A stretch of DNA of 64,000 nucleotides, from positions 6,414,809 to 6,478,808 of the forward strand of contig CP136508.1 of NCBI GenBank assembly GCA_008011715.2, read 5' to 3'. Under the pieces are notes generated by a model that was not told where the DNA came from, did no database searches, and worked only from the letters and a program-made list of their open reading frames with translations. Origin of the DNA: [Empedobacter] haloabium. GTDB lineage: Bacteria; Pseudomonadota; Gammaproteobacteria; Burkholderiales; Burkholderiaceae_D. This document shows, piece after piece, positions 1 through 8,854 of the stretch; position 1 is the stretch's first letter, and each line of letters starts with the position of its first letter. The translations under genes and the position numbers were made by a program.

Positions 1-13
1 CAAGAGGACTGTT

Positions 14-1384
14 GTGACGCAAACCAAACCGAAGCTGCTGATTATCGAGGACGACCCGGGGCTGCAGAAGCAGCTGCGCTGGAGCCTGGATGCGTACGAC
101 GTCGTGGTCGCGGGCGACCGCGAGGCCGCGCTGGCGCAGCTGCGCCGCCACGAACCGGCGGTCGTGACGATGGACCTGGGCCTGCCGCCCGATCCGGACG
201 GGGCCACCGAAGGCCTGGCCACCTTGCAGCAGATGCTGGCGCTGGCGCCGGACACCAAGGTCATCGTCCTGACGGGCAACCAGGACCGCAGCCATGCCGT
301 CAACGCGATCGCCATGGGCGCCTACGATTTCCACCAGAAGCCGTGCGAACCGGAGCTGCTGAACCTCGTGATCCAGCGCGCCTTCGTGCTGCACGGGCTG
401 CAGCAGGAACACCGCCGCCTGCAGCAAAGCCAGGCCGACTCGCCGCTGGCCGGCATCATCAGCCGCGACCCGGTGCTGATGAAGGTGTGCCGCAACGTCG
501 AGAAGGTCGCGCCCAGCTCCGCCACCGTGATGGTGCTGGGCGAAAGCGGCACCGGCAAGGAAGTCATCGCGCGCGCGCTGCACCAACTGAGCCCCCGCGC
601 CAAGGAACGCTTCATGGCGATCAACTGCGCCGCCATTCCGGAAACGCTGCTGGAAAGCGAATTGTTCGGCTACGAGAAGGGCGCGTTTACCGGCGCCGTC
701 AAGCAGACCAAGGGCAAGGTGGAGCTGGCCCATGGCGGCACCTTCTTCCTGGACGAGGTGGGCGACCTGCCGCTGCCGTTGCAGGCGAAGCTGCTGCGCT
801 TCCTGCAGGAGCGTGTCATCGAGCGGGTCGGCGGCCACGAGGAGATTCCGGTCGACGTGCGCATCATCTGCGCCACGCACCAGAACCTGAAGGCGCTGGC
901 CAGCACGGGGCGCTTCCGCGAAGACCTGTACTACCGCCTGTCCGAGATCGTGCTGACGATCCCGCCGCTGCGCGAGCGCAGCGGCGATGCCGTGCTGCTG
1001 GCGCAGCACTTCAAGAACCGCTTCTGTGGCCAGGAAGGCCGGCCGGCGCTGCATTTCAGCCCCGACGCGCTGGCGCAGATCGCCCGCCATGACTGGCCCG
1101 GCAATGTGCGCGAGATGGAAAACTGCATCAAGCGCGCCGTCATCATGGCGGACGGTCCCGCCATCACGGCCGACGACCTGGGCCTGGGCCTGGCCGATGG
1201 CGAGGAAGAGCCGTTCAACCTGCGCCAGGTGCGCGAGGAGGCCGAGTACAAGGCCATCGTCAAGGCACTGGCGCGGGTGGACGGCAATATCGTCAAGGCT
1301 TCCGAGCTGCTGGGCGTGAGCCGTCCGACGTTGTACGACCTGATGGAGCGGCACGCGATCCGGACCAGCCTGCAGGCGGTCTGA
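14..1384 (+). CDS. prsR: PrsR, PEP-CTERM-system sigma-54 response regulator
   Basis: This is a 456-residue NtrC-type activator. A receiver domain (about residues 6-120) has acidic residues E12-D14, phosphoacceptor D54 and the conserved lysine in the QKP motif. The AAA+ sigma-54 interaction domain follows, with Walker A GESGTGKE at about 176-183, the sigma-54-contacting loop GAFTGA at about 223-228 and Walker B ending FLDEV at about 245. A Fis-type helix-turn-helix closes the protein (about 420-450). The start is GTG with AGAGGA upstream at 3-8. Domain order and location next to an exosortase A locus match the PrsR family, the partner of sensor kinase PrsK, which presumably lies just left of the window. 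Its likely targets are the -24/-12 promoters at 21624-21639 and 26407-26422. The family call is firm; the targets are inferred. Confidence 0.93.
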   Translation: MTQTKPKLLIIEDDPGLQKQLRWSLDAYDVVVAGDREAALAQLRRHEPAVVTMDLGLPPDPDGATEGLATLQQMLALAPDTKVIVLTGNQDRSHAVNAIAMGAYDFHQKPCEPELLNLVIQRAFVLHGLQQEHRRLQQSQADSPLAGIISRDPVLMKVCRNVEKVAPSSATVMVLGESGTGKEVIARALHQLSPRAKERFMAINCAAIPETLLESELFGYEKGAFTGAVKQTKGKVELAHGGTFFLDEVGDLPLPLQAKLLRFLQERVIERVGGHEEIPVDVRIICATHQNLKALASTGRFREDLYYRLSEIVLTIPPLRERSGDAVLLAQHFKNRFCGQEGRPALHFSPDALAQIARHDWPGNVREMENCIKRAVIMADGPAITADDLGLGLADGEEEPFNLRQVREEAEYKAIVKALARVDGNIVKASELLGVSRPTLYDLMERHAIRTSLQAV

Positions 1385-2586
1385 TGCGCCTGCTGCTGGG
1401 CGCGTATGCCCTGCTGCTGGTGTACGGCAGCCTGTATCCATTTGCCTGGGGCGAACCGCCGCCATCCCTGCTGGCATTCCTGGCCATGCCATGGCCGGGG
1501 CACCTGGACAAGGGCGACGTCGTGCAGAACCTGCTGGTCTACATGCCGTTTGGCCTGATGGTCGTGGTGGCGCGCGGGCCGCGCCAGCCGTTCGCCGTCG
1601 CACTGGCGCTGGCTGCGCTGGCCGGCAGCGCGATCAGCTTCGGTGTCGAGGTGGTGCAGCAGTACCTGCCGGCGCGGGTACCGTCGCTGGTGGACGTGGC
1701 GATGAACTTCACGGGCAGTGTCATCGGCGCCATGCTGGGCGCGCTGGTGCGGCGCGATACGGTGGCGGGCGCCAATCTGCTGCGCTGGCGCGACGCCTGG
1801 TTCCGCCCCGGCCCCCTGGTCAACACCGGATTGATCGTGCTGGGCCTGTGGTTCCTGTCGCAGACCAGCCCACTGGTGCCGTCGCTCGACATCGCGCAGT
1901 TGCGCCATGCGCTGGGCAATCTGTACCGCTCCGGCACCGATCCAGGAGCGTTCAGCGCCGGCAAACTGTTCGTGCTGCTGTGTTACCAGGCCGGCCTGGG
2001 GCTGCTGCTGTGCGCCCTGCTGCAGCCGGGCCGGCCGTTCATCCGCCTGTATTGTGCGCTGACGGCGGCCGTGTGGCTGGGCAAGTTGCTGGTGGCGGGA
2101 CGCGTGCTGTCGGTCGAACTGATCCTGGCAAGCGTGCTGGCCGTGCCGCTGTTGCTGGCCATGCGCGGTGCCTCGCTGCGGCTGCTGGCTGCCGGTGCCG
2201 TAACGCTGCTGGCGGCTGGCCTGACGCTGTATGAGCTGTTGCCGTCCAGTGCTCCACCGTATGCCTACGGTTTCAACTGGGTGCCGTTCGAGGGGCAGAT
2301 GAATGGCCTGAACGGCTTCGAGAACATCCTGGAGTTTCTGTGGCCGACGATGGCGATGGCCTGCCTGGCGCGCCTGGCCGTGCCGTTTCACCGGCAGGAC
2401 GCGTGCGCGGTCGTCGGCGGCATGGCCGTGGTGCTGTGGGTGTTCGTGCTGGAGTGGTTGCAGTTGTCGATTCCCGGGCGTTTTGGCGACATCACGCAGG
2501 TGACGTTGGCAGGACTCGGGTGGATCGTGCCGTGGTGCGTGCCTTTGCACTCAGCGAGGAGCTGGGGTCGGACCCACCGGGTCTGA
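1384..2586 (+). CDS. VanZ-like multi-spanning membrane protein
   Basis: This 400-residue integral membrane protein starts in a TGATG overlap with prsR, so the two are translationally coupled. The N-terminal third carries the VanZ-like region: a first membrane helix with the LYPF motif, a MPFG motif at about 54-57 and a third helix with an EVVQQYLPAR-type motif near residue 90. Several more hydrophobic helices follow. VanZ-like proteins of this size recur at exosortase A loci, but their role is unknown. The last codons run into a 27-bp palindrome (2564-2590) that supplies the stop codon, and the gene overlaps the convergent TPR gene by 36 bp. The native C-terminus may have been replaced when the palindrome arrived. 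A similar protein is encoded at 57650-58816. Confidence 0.82.
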   Translation: MRLLLGAYALLLVYGSLYPFAWGEPPPSLLAFLAMPWPGHLDKGDVVQNLLVYMPFGLMVVVARGPRQPFAVALALAALAGSAISFGVEVVQQYLPARVPSLVDVAMNFTGSVIGAMLGALVRRDTVAGANLLRWRDAWFRPGPLVNTGLIVLGLWFLSQTSPLVPSLDIAQLRHALGNLYRSGTDPGAFSAGKLFVLLCYQAGLGLLLCALLQPGRPFIRLYCALTAAVWLGKLLVAGRVLSVELILASVLAVPLLLAMRGASLRLLAAGAVTLLAAGLTLYELLPSSAPPYAYGFNWVPFEGQMNGLNGFENILEFLWPTMAMACLARLAVPFHRQDACAVVGGMAVVLWVFVLEWLQLSIPGRFGDITQVTLAGLGWIVPWCVPLHSARSWGRTHRV

Positions 2587-3228
2587 CCCCGGAACTTCCA
2601 CCGGCTCCACCTTGCCATCCCACTTGCCCGCATCGACCAGCATCTTGCGCAACCCGTTCAACGGGAAGCCCAGCTGATAGGCCTTTTTGGCATGCTGCAC
2701 GGCCAGCGGGTAGTTCTTCGCGTGGGCGTAGGCGATGCCGGCGTTGTAGTTGACGGAGGCGTTCTCCGGCGCCAGCTCGGCCGCCTTTTTCAACAGCGGC
2801 AGCGCGCGTTCGGTCTGGCCCAGCTGGTACAGGTACTGGCCATAGGCGGCCCAGGCCGTGCCGTCGTCGGCCTTGAAGCGCACCGCACGTTCGAAGTAGC
2901 ACTCGACGGCGTAGCGGGCACCCGGCAGCTGCGGCGTCTTCTGCCGCAGCGCCACCCGCGCCATCGTCGCCAGCGCCTTGGTGTGGTTCGGGAATGCGCG
3001 CAGGGTGTAGTCGAGGTCTGCGCCCAAGGTGCCCGTGTTGCCCTTCAGGCCCTGCTGCACGTCTTCCGTGAAGTGGGCCATCTCGACCAGATACAGTTGA
3101 TCGGGATCGGGCGTGCGGTAGTCGAACGGGCCGAACGCATTGGCGAGGTCGCCGCAGAACGGCTTGGCAAGCGCAGGGCCGGCGCACAGCGCCAGCAGCA
3201 GGGCCGCAGTAAATCGGAGGGTCAGCAT
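2551..3228 (-). CDS. Secreted TPR-repeat protein of the exosortase locus
   Basis: This 225-residue protein has a signal peptide ending at ALA (residues 19-21) and then a region without recognisable catalytic motifs. About two tetratricopeptide repeats follow (about 118-190), recognisable from the AYGQYLYQLGQ and AGIAYAHAKNY helices. It is the last gene of a leftward operon, and its start overlaps the preceding glycosyltransferase stop by 7 bp. It is probably a periplasmic scaffold. The final residues, GSDPVGPTPAPR, lie next to the 2564-2590 palindrome and look non-native. The specific function is unknown. Confidence 0.8.
   Translation of the reverse strand: MLTLRFTAALLLALCAGPALAKPFCGDLANAFGPFDYRTPDPDQLYLVEMAHFTEDVQQGLKGNTGTLGADLDYTLRAFPNHTKALATMARVALRQKTPQLPGARYAVECYFERAVRFKADDGTAWAAYGQYLYQLGQTERALPLLKKAAELAPENASVNYNAGIAYAHAKNYPLAVQHAKKAYQLGFPLNGLRKMLVDAGKWDGKVEPVEVPGSDPVGPTPAPR
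2564..2590. repeat. GGGGTCGGACCC palindrome across two convergent stop regions
   Basis: Two 12-bp arms, GGGGTCGGACCC (2564-2575) and GGGTCTGACCCC (2579-2590), are separated by three bases and pair with one G-T mismatch. The same hairpin occurs, perfectly paired, at 55211-55237. It lies inside the end of the VanZ-like gene and just beyond the stop of the leftward TPR gene, so it may act as a bidirectional terminator without a T-run. Confidence 0.75.
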
Positions 3229-4520
3229 GCTTCGCTCGTTCCTTTCAGCCCGTTCGGTACGGTGACCGTCACCTGTTCCAGCAAGCGCGCCAGTTCGGCC
3301 GTGCGGGCGCGGCGCGAGTTGGCGGCGATCGCATCAGAGGACGCCAGCGGCGCCTGGCCGGCTTCCGCCAATTGCAGGAAGCGCAGCAGGCCGGCCTGGA
3401 TACCGTCCTTGTCGTCCAGCGGCGCGATCGTGTCGATGCCGGCCTGGCGCAGCGCGCTGGCGGTGTCGCCGGTGGCGTCCGTCAGCGCCAGGATCGGGCG
3501 ACGCGCGCGCAGGTATTCGTACAGTTTCGCCGGAATCTGGTGGTTGCAGTTGGTGGCCTGCAGCACCAGCAGGCCGTCGGCGTTGAGCATTTCCGCCAGC
3601 GCGTCGCGATACGCCACGTGCGGCGCCAGGCTGACGATGTCGCCGATGCCATGTTTCGCGATCAGGCCGCCCAGGTAGTCGTCGTGCGCGGTGGCCCGCA
3701 GCACGATGCGCAGGCGCGCGGCCGTCACCGTGCCGGCGGCCCGCAGCGCGGCGAGCACCTCGAACAGCGGAATCGGGTCGCGTTCGGACGGGTAGATCAC
3801 GCCGCTGTGGACCAGGGTGAACGGCCGGCCCGCCAGCGGTACGGCGGGCTGCAACAGGGCGGCGGCGTTGGCGAAGTTCTCCTCGTCGTAGCCGTTCTCG
3901 ATCAGCGCGAAGCGGCTGGCCGGAATATGCGGGAAGCGCCGCGTGTAGGTGACGATGGCACCCGGCGTGGTGCAGACGGCCAGGGTGCAGTGTTTGATCG
4001 TCTGCGCCTCGAGCCAGCGGTAGACGCGGCGCGTCAGCGGGTCGTTCGGGTAGTCGACGTCCGTCATCGGGTCGCGCAGGTCGGCGATCCACGGCAATCC
4101 CGTCAGGCGGTGCAGCACCAGGCCGATCACCTTGGCGCTGGCGATCGGGTAGGTGGTCCAGATGACTTGCGGGCGGTGCCGCCGGATCAGGCGCAGGCCG
4201 GCGGGAATGGCGCCCAGGCACCAGGACACCCAGCGGTCCGGCAGCGCCATCCAGCCCAGATAACGGCCGCGCAGCGACAGGTGGCGCGACGTGTCCAGCG
4301 CGAACGCGCGGTGCACGATGGCCTCCGGTGGAATCTCCGCCAGCTGGTCGCCGCCGCTGTTGGCATAGGCGCGCGGATGGGCCGACAGCACCAACGGCTG
4401 CCAGCCGTGCTGCGGCAGGTATTGCGAGAATTTCAGCGTGCGCTGGATGCCGCTGCTGCCGCGCATCGGCGGATAGTGGTAAGCCACCATCAGTACGCGG
4501 CCCTTGAAGTCGGTCACCAT
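3222..4520 (-). CDS. Glycosyltransferase, GT4-like
   Basis: This 432-residue glycosyltransferase begins at 4520 (MVTDFKGRVLMVAYHYPP). That ATG overlaps the stop of the upstream hydrolase by 7 bp, whereas the longer upstream reading is shadow sequence. The N-terminal half has the GT-B acceptor-domain pattern (HYPPMRGSSG near residues 15-24). The C-terminal half has the nucleotide-sugar site, with IPAKLYEYLRARRPIL near residues 340-355 matching the EX7E-like region of family 4 enzymes. It probably adds a sugar to the lipid-linked exopolysaccharide unit at the cytoplasmic membrane. Donor and acceptor cannot be read from the sequence. Confidence 0.85.
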   Translation of the reverse strand: MVTDFKGRVLMVAYHYPPMRGSSGIQRTLKFSQYLPQHGWQPLVLSAHPRAYANSGGDQLAEIPPEAIVHRAFALDTSRHLSLRGRYLGWMALPDRWVSWCLGAIPAGLRLIRRHRPQVIWTTYPIASAKVIGLVLHRLTGLPWIADLRDPMTDVDYPNDPLTRRVYRWLEAQTIKHCTLAVCTTPGAIVTYTRRFPHIPASRFALIENGYDEENFANAAALLQPAVPLAGRPFTLVHSGVIYPSERDPIPLFEVLAALRAAGTVTAARLRIVLRATAHDDYLGGLIAKHGIGDIVSLAPHVAYRDALAEMLNADGLLVLQATNCNHQIPAKLYEYLRARRPILALTDATGDTASALRQAGIDTIAPLDDKDGIQAGLLRFLQLAEAGQAPLASSDAIAANSRRARTAELARLLEQVTVTVPNGLKGTSEAC

Positions 4521-5380
4521 GAGCGCACCCATGCGGCAGTCCAGCCGGCGACCTGGTCGCGCCACTCGCGCCGCGAGAACGTGTGATCGGCCGCCGCCAG
4601 CGTCTGGCGCTGCACGCGTGGGTCGGCCAGCAGCTTTTGCCACGGGCGCGAAGCCTTAACCATGTCGAGAAACTCCTGCGCCGTCAGGTCGGCGCCGCTG
4701 GTGATCAACAGGATCGGGCCCCTGAAGCCCTGCCAGCCCGCCAGCATGCGTTCGCGCAGGCCGGGGGCAGGCACCGCCGGCGTCGGCACCTGCATTGCCG
4801 GCGCTGCGCCGCCACGGGCGCTGCGTACCAGCCCAACGAGGGAACCAAGCGAGCCGCGCACGTCGAAGCGGCCGCTGACGAGTTTCTTCCAGAATGCCGG
4901 CTGCAGCAGCCGCGCAACGTAATAGTGTTTCAGCGTGGCGCGCGCCAGGCCGTCGCTGGTGCGCGCCCACGGGTTGGCCAGCACCAGGCCCGCCACGCGG
5001 CGGTCGTGCCGGGCATAGAACAGCGCCGCGCTGGCGGCGTCGCACAGGCCCCACAGCACCACTTCCTGCATGCCCGGCACGGCGGCGATAAAGCGGTCGA
5101 TCGCGGTGCGCAGATCCAGGTCGACGGCCTCGAACGTGCGCGGATCGCCGCCGCTGTCACCCATGCCCCGGTAGTCGAAGCGCATGGCCGGAATGCCGGC
5201 GGCGGCCAGGCTGCGCGCCAGCAGCGCGAACTGGCGGTGGCTGCCGGCCCGGTATTGCGGGCCGCCCACGACGATCAGCACCCCGCGCCGGGCCAGCGCG
5301 CCGGGCCCGATGGGGCTCAGTACGGCCGTCAGCCAGTCGCCGTCGCAGGGAAAGCACAGCGCTTGTTCGTCAGGCTGCAT
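4514..5380 (-). CDS. Exosortase A system-associated hydrolase 1
   Basis: This is a 288-residue alpha/beta-hydrolase-fold protein. The nucleophile elbow reads GLCDAA (C113), so the expected Ser is replaced by Cys. Asp231 (SGADL) and His266 (ADHTF) are placed to complete a Cys-Asp-His triad. The oxyanion-side motif RGMGDSGG lies near 71-78. The size and the position beside hydrolase 2 match the exosortase A hydrolase 1 family. It overlaps hydrolase 2 by 11 bp upstream and the glycosyltransferase by 7 bp downstream. Its neighbours (ACP, acyl ligase) suggest a thioester or acyl-transfer substrate, but this is inference. Confidence 0.87.
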   Translation of the reverse strand: MQPDEQALCFPCDGDWLTAVLSPIGPGALARRGVLIVVGGPQYRAGSHRQFALLARSLAAAGIPAMRFDYRGMGDSGGDPRTFEAVDLDLRTAIDRFIAAVPGMQEVVLWGLCDAASAALFYARHDRRVAGLVLANPWARTSDGLARATLKHYYVARLLQPAFWKKLVSGRFDVRGSLGSLVGLVRSARGGAAPAMQVPTPAVPAPGLRERMLAGWQGFRGPILLITSGADLTAQEFLDMVKASRPWQKLLADPRVQRQTLAAADHTFSRREWRDQVAGWTAAWVRSW

Positions 5381-6209
5381 GGATCGTCCCCGTCAGCGCG
5401 GCGATGGTGGCGTCCAGCAGCGCCGGGCACTCGGCGATTTCCTGCGTGGCCCAGAATTGCGGTCCTGCGACGGCCTGCGTGCGCACGTGCGCGCCCTGCC
5501 GGCACCAGGCCTCGGCGACGCGGGCGGCGGCCGGCGGCAAGGGCCGGGCGGCATCGGCCACCAGCTCGAACCAGTGGACCGGGCATGCCGGTGGTGGCAG
5601 CCTGGTGGCATCGAGGTGGTCGAGCGCCTGTGCCAGCGCGGGCGCCAGCGTGTAGCCGGCGATTTCCAGCGGCTGGCCGGCCGCCAGCACCTCGCGCAGC
5701 GCAGCGGTGCCGCCGTTGTCGCCGCCTTCCGTCAGCATCTGGCTGGCCACTTTCAGGCGCAGGAACTGCGTCAGCGCCTGGCTGCCGTTGAGGACGGGTT
5801 GCCACAGCAGCAGTGCAGGGGGCGCGTTGCCGTGGCGGGCGTGGTCGAGCGCGAGCAGGGCACCCAGGCGCAGGCCCCACAGCGCGACGGCCTGGCCGCT
5901 GCGCTCGTGGAGCCAGGCGGCGCCGCGTGCCACGTCGTCCAGCCAGCCCTCCCACGTGGCGTCGGCGAAGTCGCCGGCGCTGTCGCCGCAGCCATGCAGG
6001 TCGATCTGCAGCACGGCATGGCCACGCTGCGCCAGTGCGCGCGCCTGCAACGCGACCATGCGGCGCGCCTTGTTCATCTCTTCGGCAAAGGGGTGCAGGA
6101 ACAACCAGGCGCCGCGGCAGGGGCCAAGCGGCGCGTGGTACAGGCAGAAGCGCGCCGCCGCGCCGGTATCCAGGAAGAAGGGCTGGGGTGGCGATGCGGC
6201 GGCGTGCAT
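5370..6209 (-). CDS. Exosortase A system-associated hydrolase 2
   Basis: This 279-residue alpha/beta-hydrolase-like protein retains the family landmarks HPFAEE (39-44) and HGCGDSAGD (72-80). The elbow reads WGLRLGA with Arg114 where a Ser or Cys nucleophile would sit. No clear catalytic His is visible near the C-terminus, where the text is GPQFW. It therefore looks like a non-hydrolytic member that may bind an acyl group or partner hydrolase 1. It sits 13 bp downstream of the ACP gene in the same operon. The family assignment is good; the activity is unknown. Confidence 0.85.
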   Translation of the reverse strand: MHAAASPPQPFFLDTGAAARFCLYHAPLGPCRGAWLFLHPFAEEMNKARRMVALQARALAQRGHAVLQIDLHGCGDSAGDFADATWEGWLDDVARGAAWLHERSGQAVALWGLRLGALLALDHARHGNAPPALLLWQPVLNGSQALTQFLRLKVASQMLTEGGDNGGTAALREVLAAGQPLEIAGYTLAPALAQALDHLDATRLPPPACPVHWFELVADAARPLPPAAARVAEAWCRQGAHVRTQAVAGPQFWATQEIAECPALLDATIAALTGTIHAA

Positions 6210-6222
6210 GATGTGACGCGGC

Positions 6223-6471
6223 TTACGCCGTCAGTTTGTGCTTGACGAAGGCCGTCAGGCTGCCCAGCGTGGCAAAGGTTTCGGCGCTGATCTCGTCGTC
6301 GTCGACACTGAAGCCGAAATGCTCCTCCAGCGCGCCGATCAGCTGGACCACGGCCATCGAATCGAGTTCGGGGATGCTGCCCAGCAGGGCCGAATGCTCG
6401 TCCAGCGACTGGCCGGCCGGGCCCAGTGCCAGCACGTCGATGACGATGGTTTTGACTTCTTCCAGATACAT
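6223..6471 (-). CDS. Acyl carrier protein
   Basis: This 82-residue acidic helical protein has the phosphopantetheine attachment motif ELDSMA, with Ser38 as the modified residue. Length and pattern match a free-standing acyl carrier protein. It lies in the operon between a FemAB/GNAT-like protein (5 bp upstream) and hydrolase 2. Across the divergent promoter region lie an AMP-forming ligase and a PLP decarboxylase. The arrangement suggests that an acid is activated and carried on this ACP before transfer to the polysaccharide or another acceptor. The transferred group is unknown. Confidence 0.93.
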   Translation of the reverse strand: MYLEEVKTIVIDVLALGPAGQSLDEHSALLGSIPELDSMAVVQLIGALEEHFGFSVDDDEISAETFATLGSLTAFVKHKLTA

Positions 6472-6476
6472 ATTGA

Positions 6477-7595
6477 CTACTCCGTTGATGGGGTTTCCTG
6501 CCGCACCGGAAGAGCTGCCGGCAAGGGCGCCGGCGCGGTGGAAGGCGCGACGGCGGCGCGCAGGCGGCCCAGCAAGGCGGTACGGTCGTTCACGCTGGCG
6601 TGCAGCTGCTGCAGCACCGGCCAGCGGTAATGGTTGACATGGTACATGGTCCGGATTTCATCGGTCCAGCGGGTATGCCAATCCATCACCTTGCCATAGA
6701 ACTCCAGGCGGGCGTGCTGCGCTTGCGCAAACAACTGCTGGCAGCATTCCTCGCGCATCAGCAGCGTGGGCGACAGGCTGGCCGGCACGCTTTCGTCGTA
6801 GGTGGTCTTGAGCACGATCAGGGCGCCGCCGCCTTCGATGCACAGGTCCATCGCCACCAGCTGCTGGTCGAACCAGTAGCGGTACACGGCCGCCGCGCCG
6901 CGCCGGGCGAAGCCGGCCAGCATCGCCGTATAGAAGCGGCCCTGCGCGTTGTCAGGATGGATCGCGGTGCCCAGTTGGGCCTTCCAGCCGGCGCTTTCCA
7001 GGCGGCCGTAGTCGGCGACCGCCGCCGCCATCTGCTCCGGCAGGCGGTCGACCTGCATGCGCGTGACGACGCCTTCTTTGGCCAGCCGCGCGCGCTGCTT
7101 TTTCAGGTTGCTGCGCAGGTTCTTGCCGCGCGCGTTCCAGTAGTCCTCGAAGCTGCCCCGGATCGTCACGTGCGCGGTGCGGATGTAGTCGACGGTGCGC
7201 AAGGTCGCGCTGTCGGCGGGGCGGGGTTCGAGCTGCGGGTCGCGCTGCGTCAGCCCGACCATCAGTGCCGCACCGGGCAGCGCCCGCGTCAGGCCCGCCA
7301 GCAGTTCGCCCAGCGTCAGGCCGGGACGGTGCAGCCACAGGCCGATCGGCGCCTGCGAAGGCTGGAACGCCTCCCACACGCCGCGCCCGCGCGGCACCAG
7401 GAAGCCCATCGCCTTGACGCTGGCGCCATCGGTGCCGATGACGAGGCGTTCGCGCCCGTCGCAGAACTGTTCCAGCAGCGGGCGCACGAATTCCGGCTCC
7501 AGCAGCGGCGAAGCGAGCGTGTCGCGATTGAGAATGCGCCAGGCATCCGCGTGCGCCGCGAACTGTGCGGCCGGCAGGACGGTCCATTTCATCAT
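6477..7595 (-). CDS. FemAB/GNAT-like acyltransferase of the exosortase locus
   Basis: This 372-residue protein starts at the ATG at 7595, which overlaps the preceding stop as ATGA. A longer in-frame extension is shadow coding. The C-terminal half has the Acetyltransf_6/FemAB pattern: RGSFEDYWNARGKNLRSNLKK near residue 165 and later YRYWFDQQLVAMDLCIEGGG. Proteins of this fold transfer amino-acyl or acyl groups from tRNA, CoA or ACP. With the ACP gene immediately downstream, an ACP-bound donor is plausible. The molecule modified is unknown. Confidence 0.78.
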   Translation of the reverse strand: MMKWTVLPAAQFAAHADAWRILNRDTLASPLLEPEFVRPLLEQFCDGRERLVIGTDGASVKAMGFLVPRGRGVWEAFQPSQAPIGLWLHRPGLTLGELLAGLTRALPGAALMVGLTQRDPQLEPRPADSATLRTVDYIRTAHVTIRGSFEDYWNARGKNLRSNLKKQRARLAKEGVVTRMQVDRLPEQMAAAVADYGRLESAGWKAQLGTAIHPDNAQGRFYTAMLAGFARRGAAAVYRYWFDQQLVAMDLCIEGGGALIVLKTTYDESVPASLSPTLLMREECCQQLFAQAQHARLEFYGKVMDWHTRWTDEIRTMYHVNHYRWPVLQQLHASVNDRTALLGRLRAAVAPSTAPAPLPAALPVRQETPSTE

Positions 7596-8854
7596 GACGC
7601 TCCCGGCGCGCCACGGCACGCGTGCCGATGCACCTGTTCGATCATCCAGGCCAGTTCGTCCTCGCGCAGCTCCTGGTGGCAGGGGAACTGCAGCACCCGG
7701 CGCGACAGATCGACGCTGGTGGGGCACACGGTCGCATCGACGCCCGGCCACAGGTATTCGCCGAAGCGGATCACCGGCACGCCGTCCTGCTTCAGGGCGC
7801 GGAACAGCGCCTGCGGCTCGTCGCACAGCAGCGGGAACACCCACGGATAGACGCCATCCGGCAGTCTATCGAACAGCGGGCGGCAGCCGGGCAGGCCGGC
7901 CAGCGCCGCCTCCAGGCGCAGGTAGTTGCGGCGCCGCAGCGCGCCCATGCGCCGGCGCGACACGATTTTCACCATCAGGCGCGCAAACAGCGACGAGCGT
8001 TTGGTCAGCCAGGCCGGATCGAAGCCGAAGCCGCCATCGGACGATCCCGGCGCCAGCGCCGGTCCCGTGCCGTGGCGGCTGGCCTTGATGCGGCCCCACA
8101 GCGCGTTCTTCGCCATCATCGGCAGCGCCAGCAGGGCGCGCAGCACGGGCAGGCGGCCGTAGGCAAAGCCGTCTTCCACGGTGCTCAGCACCACCTTGGC
8201 CTCGAAGCCCAGGCCGGCCGACTGCAGCCGCACGGCGTCGAGCGGATGACGGCTCGAGACCAGGCAACCGCCTTCGTACACGGGGAAGAACTTCATGCTG
8301 CTGGCGATCGCATAGTCGCCGAAGGAGCCCAGCGGGCGGCCCCGGTGCTCGCCCAGGAACGAGTGGGCGCAATCCTCCAGCAGCCGGATGCCGCGCGCAT
8401 CGCACAGCGCGCGCAGGGCGGGCAGCGGCTGGTGAAAGCCGAAGTAATTGGTCGCCATCAGCACGCGGGTGCGGCCGTCGATCTTGCTCGCGATATCGTC
8501 CAGGTCGACGCTGGTGTCGGGATGGATGCGGTAGAACACCGGCGTGGCACCGGCCCAGATGACGGGCTCGATCATCGACGCGCAGTGATAGGACGGCACC
8601 AGCACGGCATCGCCGGCACCCACGCCCATCTCGCGCAGCGCCAGCGCGATGGCCACGCGGCCGCTGGTGACGAAGCGGACCGCGCCCGCGTCGAGGATCG
8701 ACGGCACGGCCGGCGCACCCAGGTGGCGCAGCGAAGCCAATGCCGCCAGCGACAGGCGCGGCGACACGGGCAGGCGGGAGCGGGGGAAGGCGGGCGGCAC
8801 GGCCTCATGCGGGACGGCGTGCGGCTTCACATCTGAAAAGCTCATATTTCCCAT
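7592..8854 (-). CDS. DegT/DnrJ-type PLP-dependent aminotransferase-like protein
   Basis: This 420-residue fold-type I PLP enzyme has Asp161 (LEDCAH), which would pair with the pyridine nitrogen, and the Schiff-base lysine K188 in ASSMKFF. YHCASM near 89-94 and TNYFGFHQPLP near 135-144 fit the sugar-aminotransferase family. The chosen start is 8854 (MGNMSFSD) with AAGAG upstream; the ATG at 8845 is possible. It is first in the leftward operon and stops within the ATGA start of the FemAB gene. It could install the amine that is later acylated. The substrate is not determinable. Confidence 0.82.
   Translation of the reverse strand: MGNMSFSDVKPHAVPHEAVPPAFPRSRLPVSPRLSLAALASLRHLGAPAVPSILDAGAVRFVTSGRVAIALALREMGVGAGDAVLVPSYHCASMIEPVIWAGATPVFYRIHPDTSVDLDDIASKIDGRTRVLMATNYFGFHQPLPALRALCDARGIRLLEDCAHSFLGEHRGRPLGSFGDYAIASSMKFFPVYEGGCLVSSRHPLDAVRLQSAGLGFEAKVVLSTVEDGFAYGRLPVLRALLALPMMAKNALWGRIKASRHGTGPALAPGSSDGGFGFDPAWLTKRSSLFARLMVKIVSRRRMGALRRRNYLRLEAALAGLPGCRPLFDRLPDGVYPWVFPLLCDEPQALFRALKQDGVPVIRFGEYLWPGVDATVCPTSVDLSRRVLQFPCHQELREDELAWMIEQVHRHACRGAPGAS

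Noticed and set aside
1384..2586. Glycopeptide resistance function for the VanZ-like protein
   Set aside because: No vanHAX-type genes are present, and VanZ-like proteins are common in exosortase loci without a resistance link.
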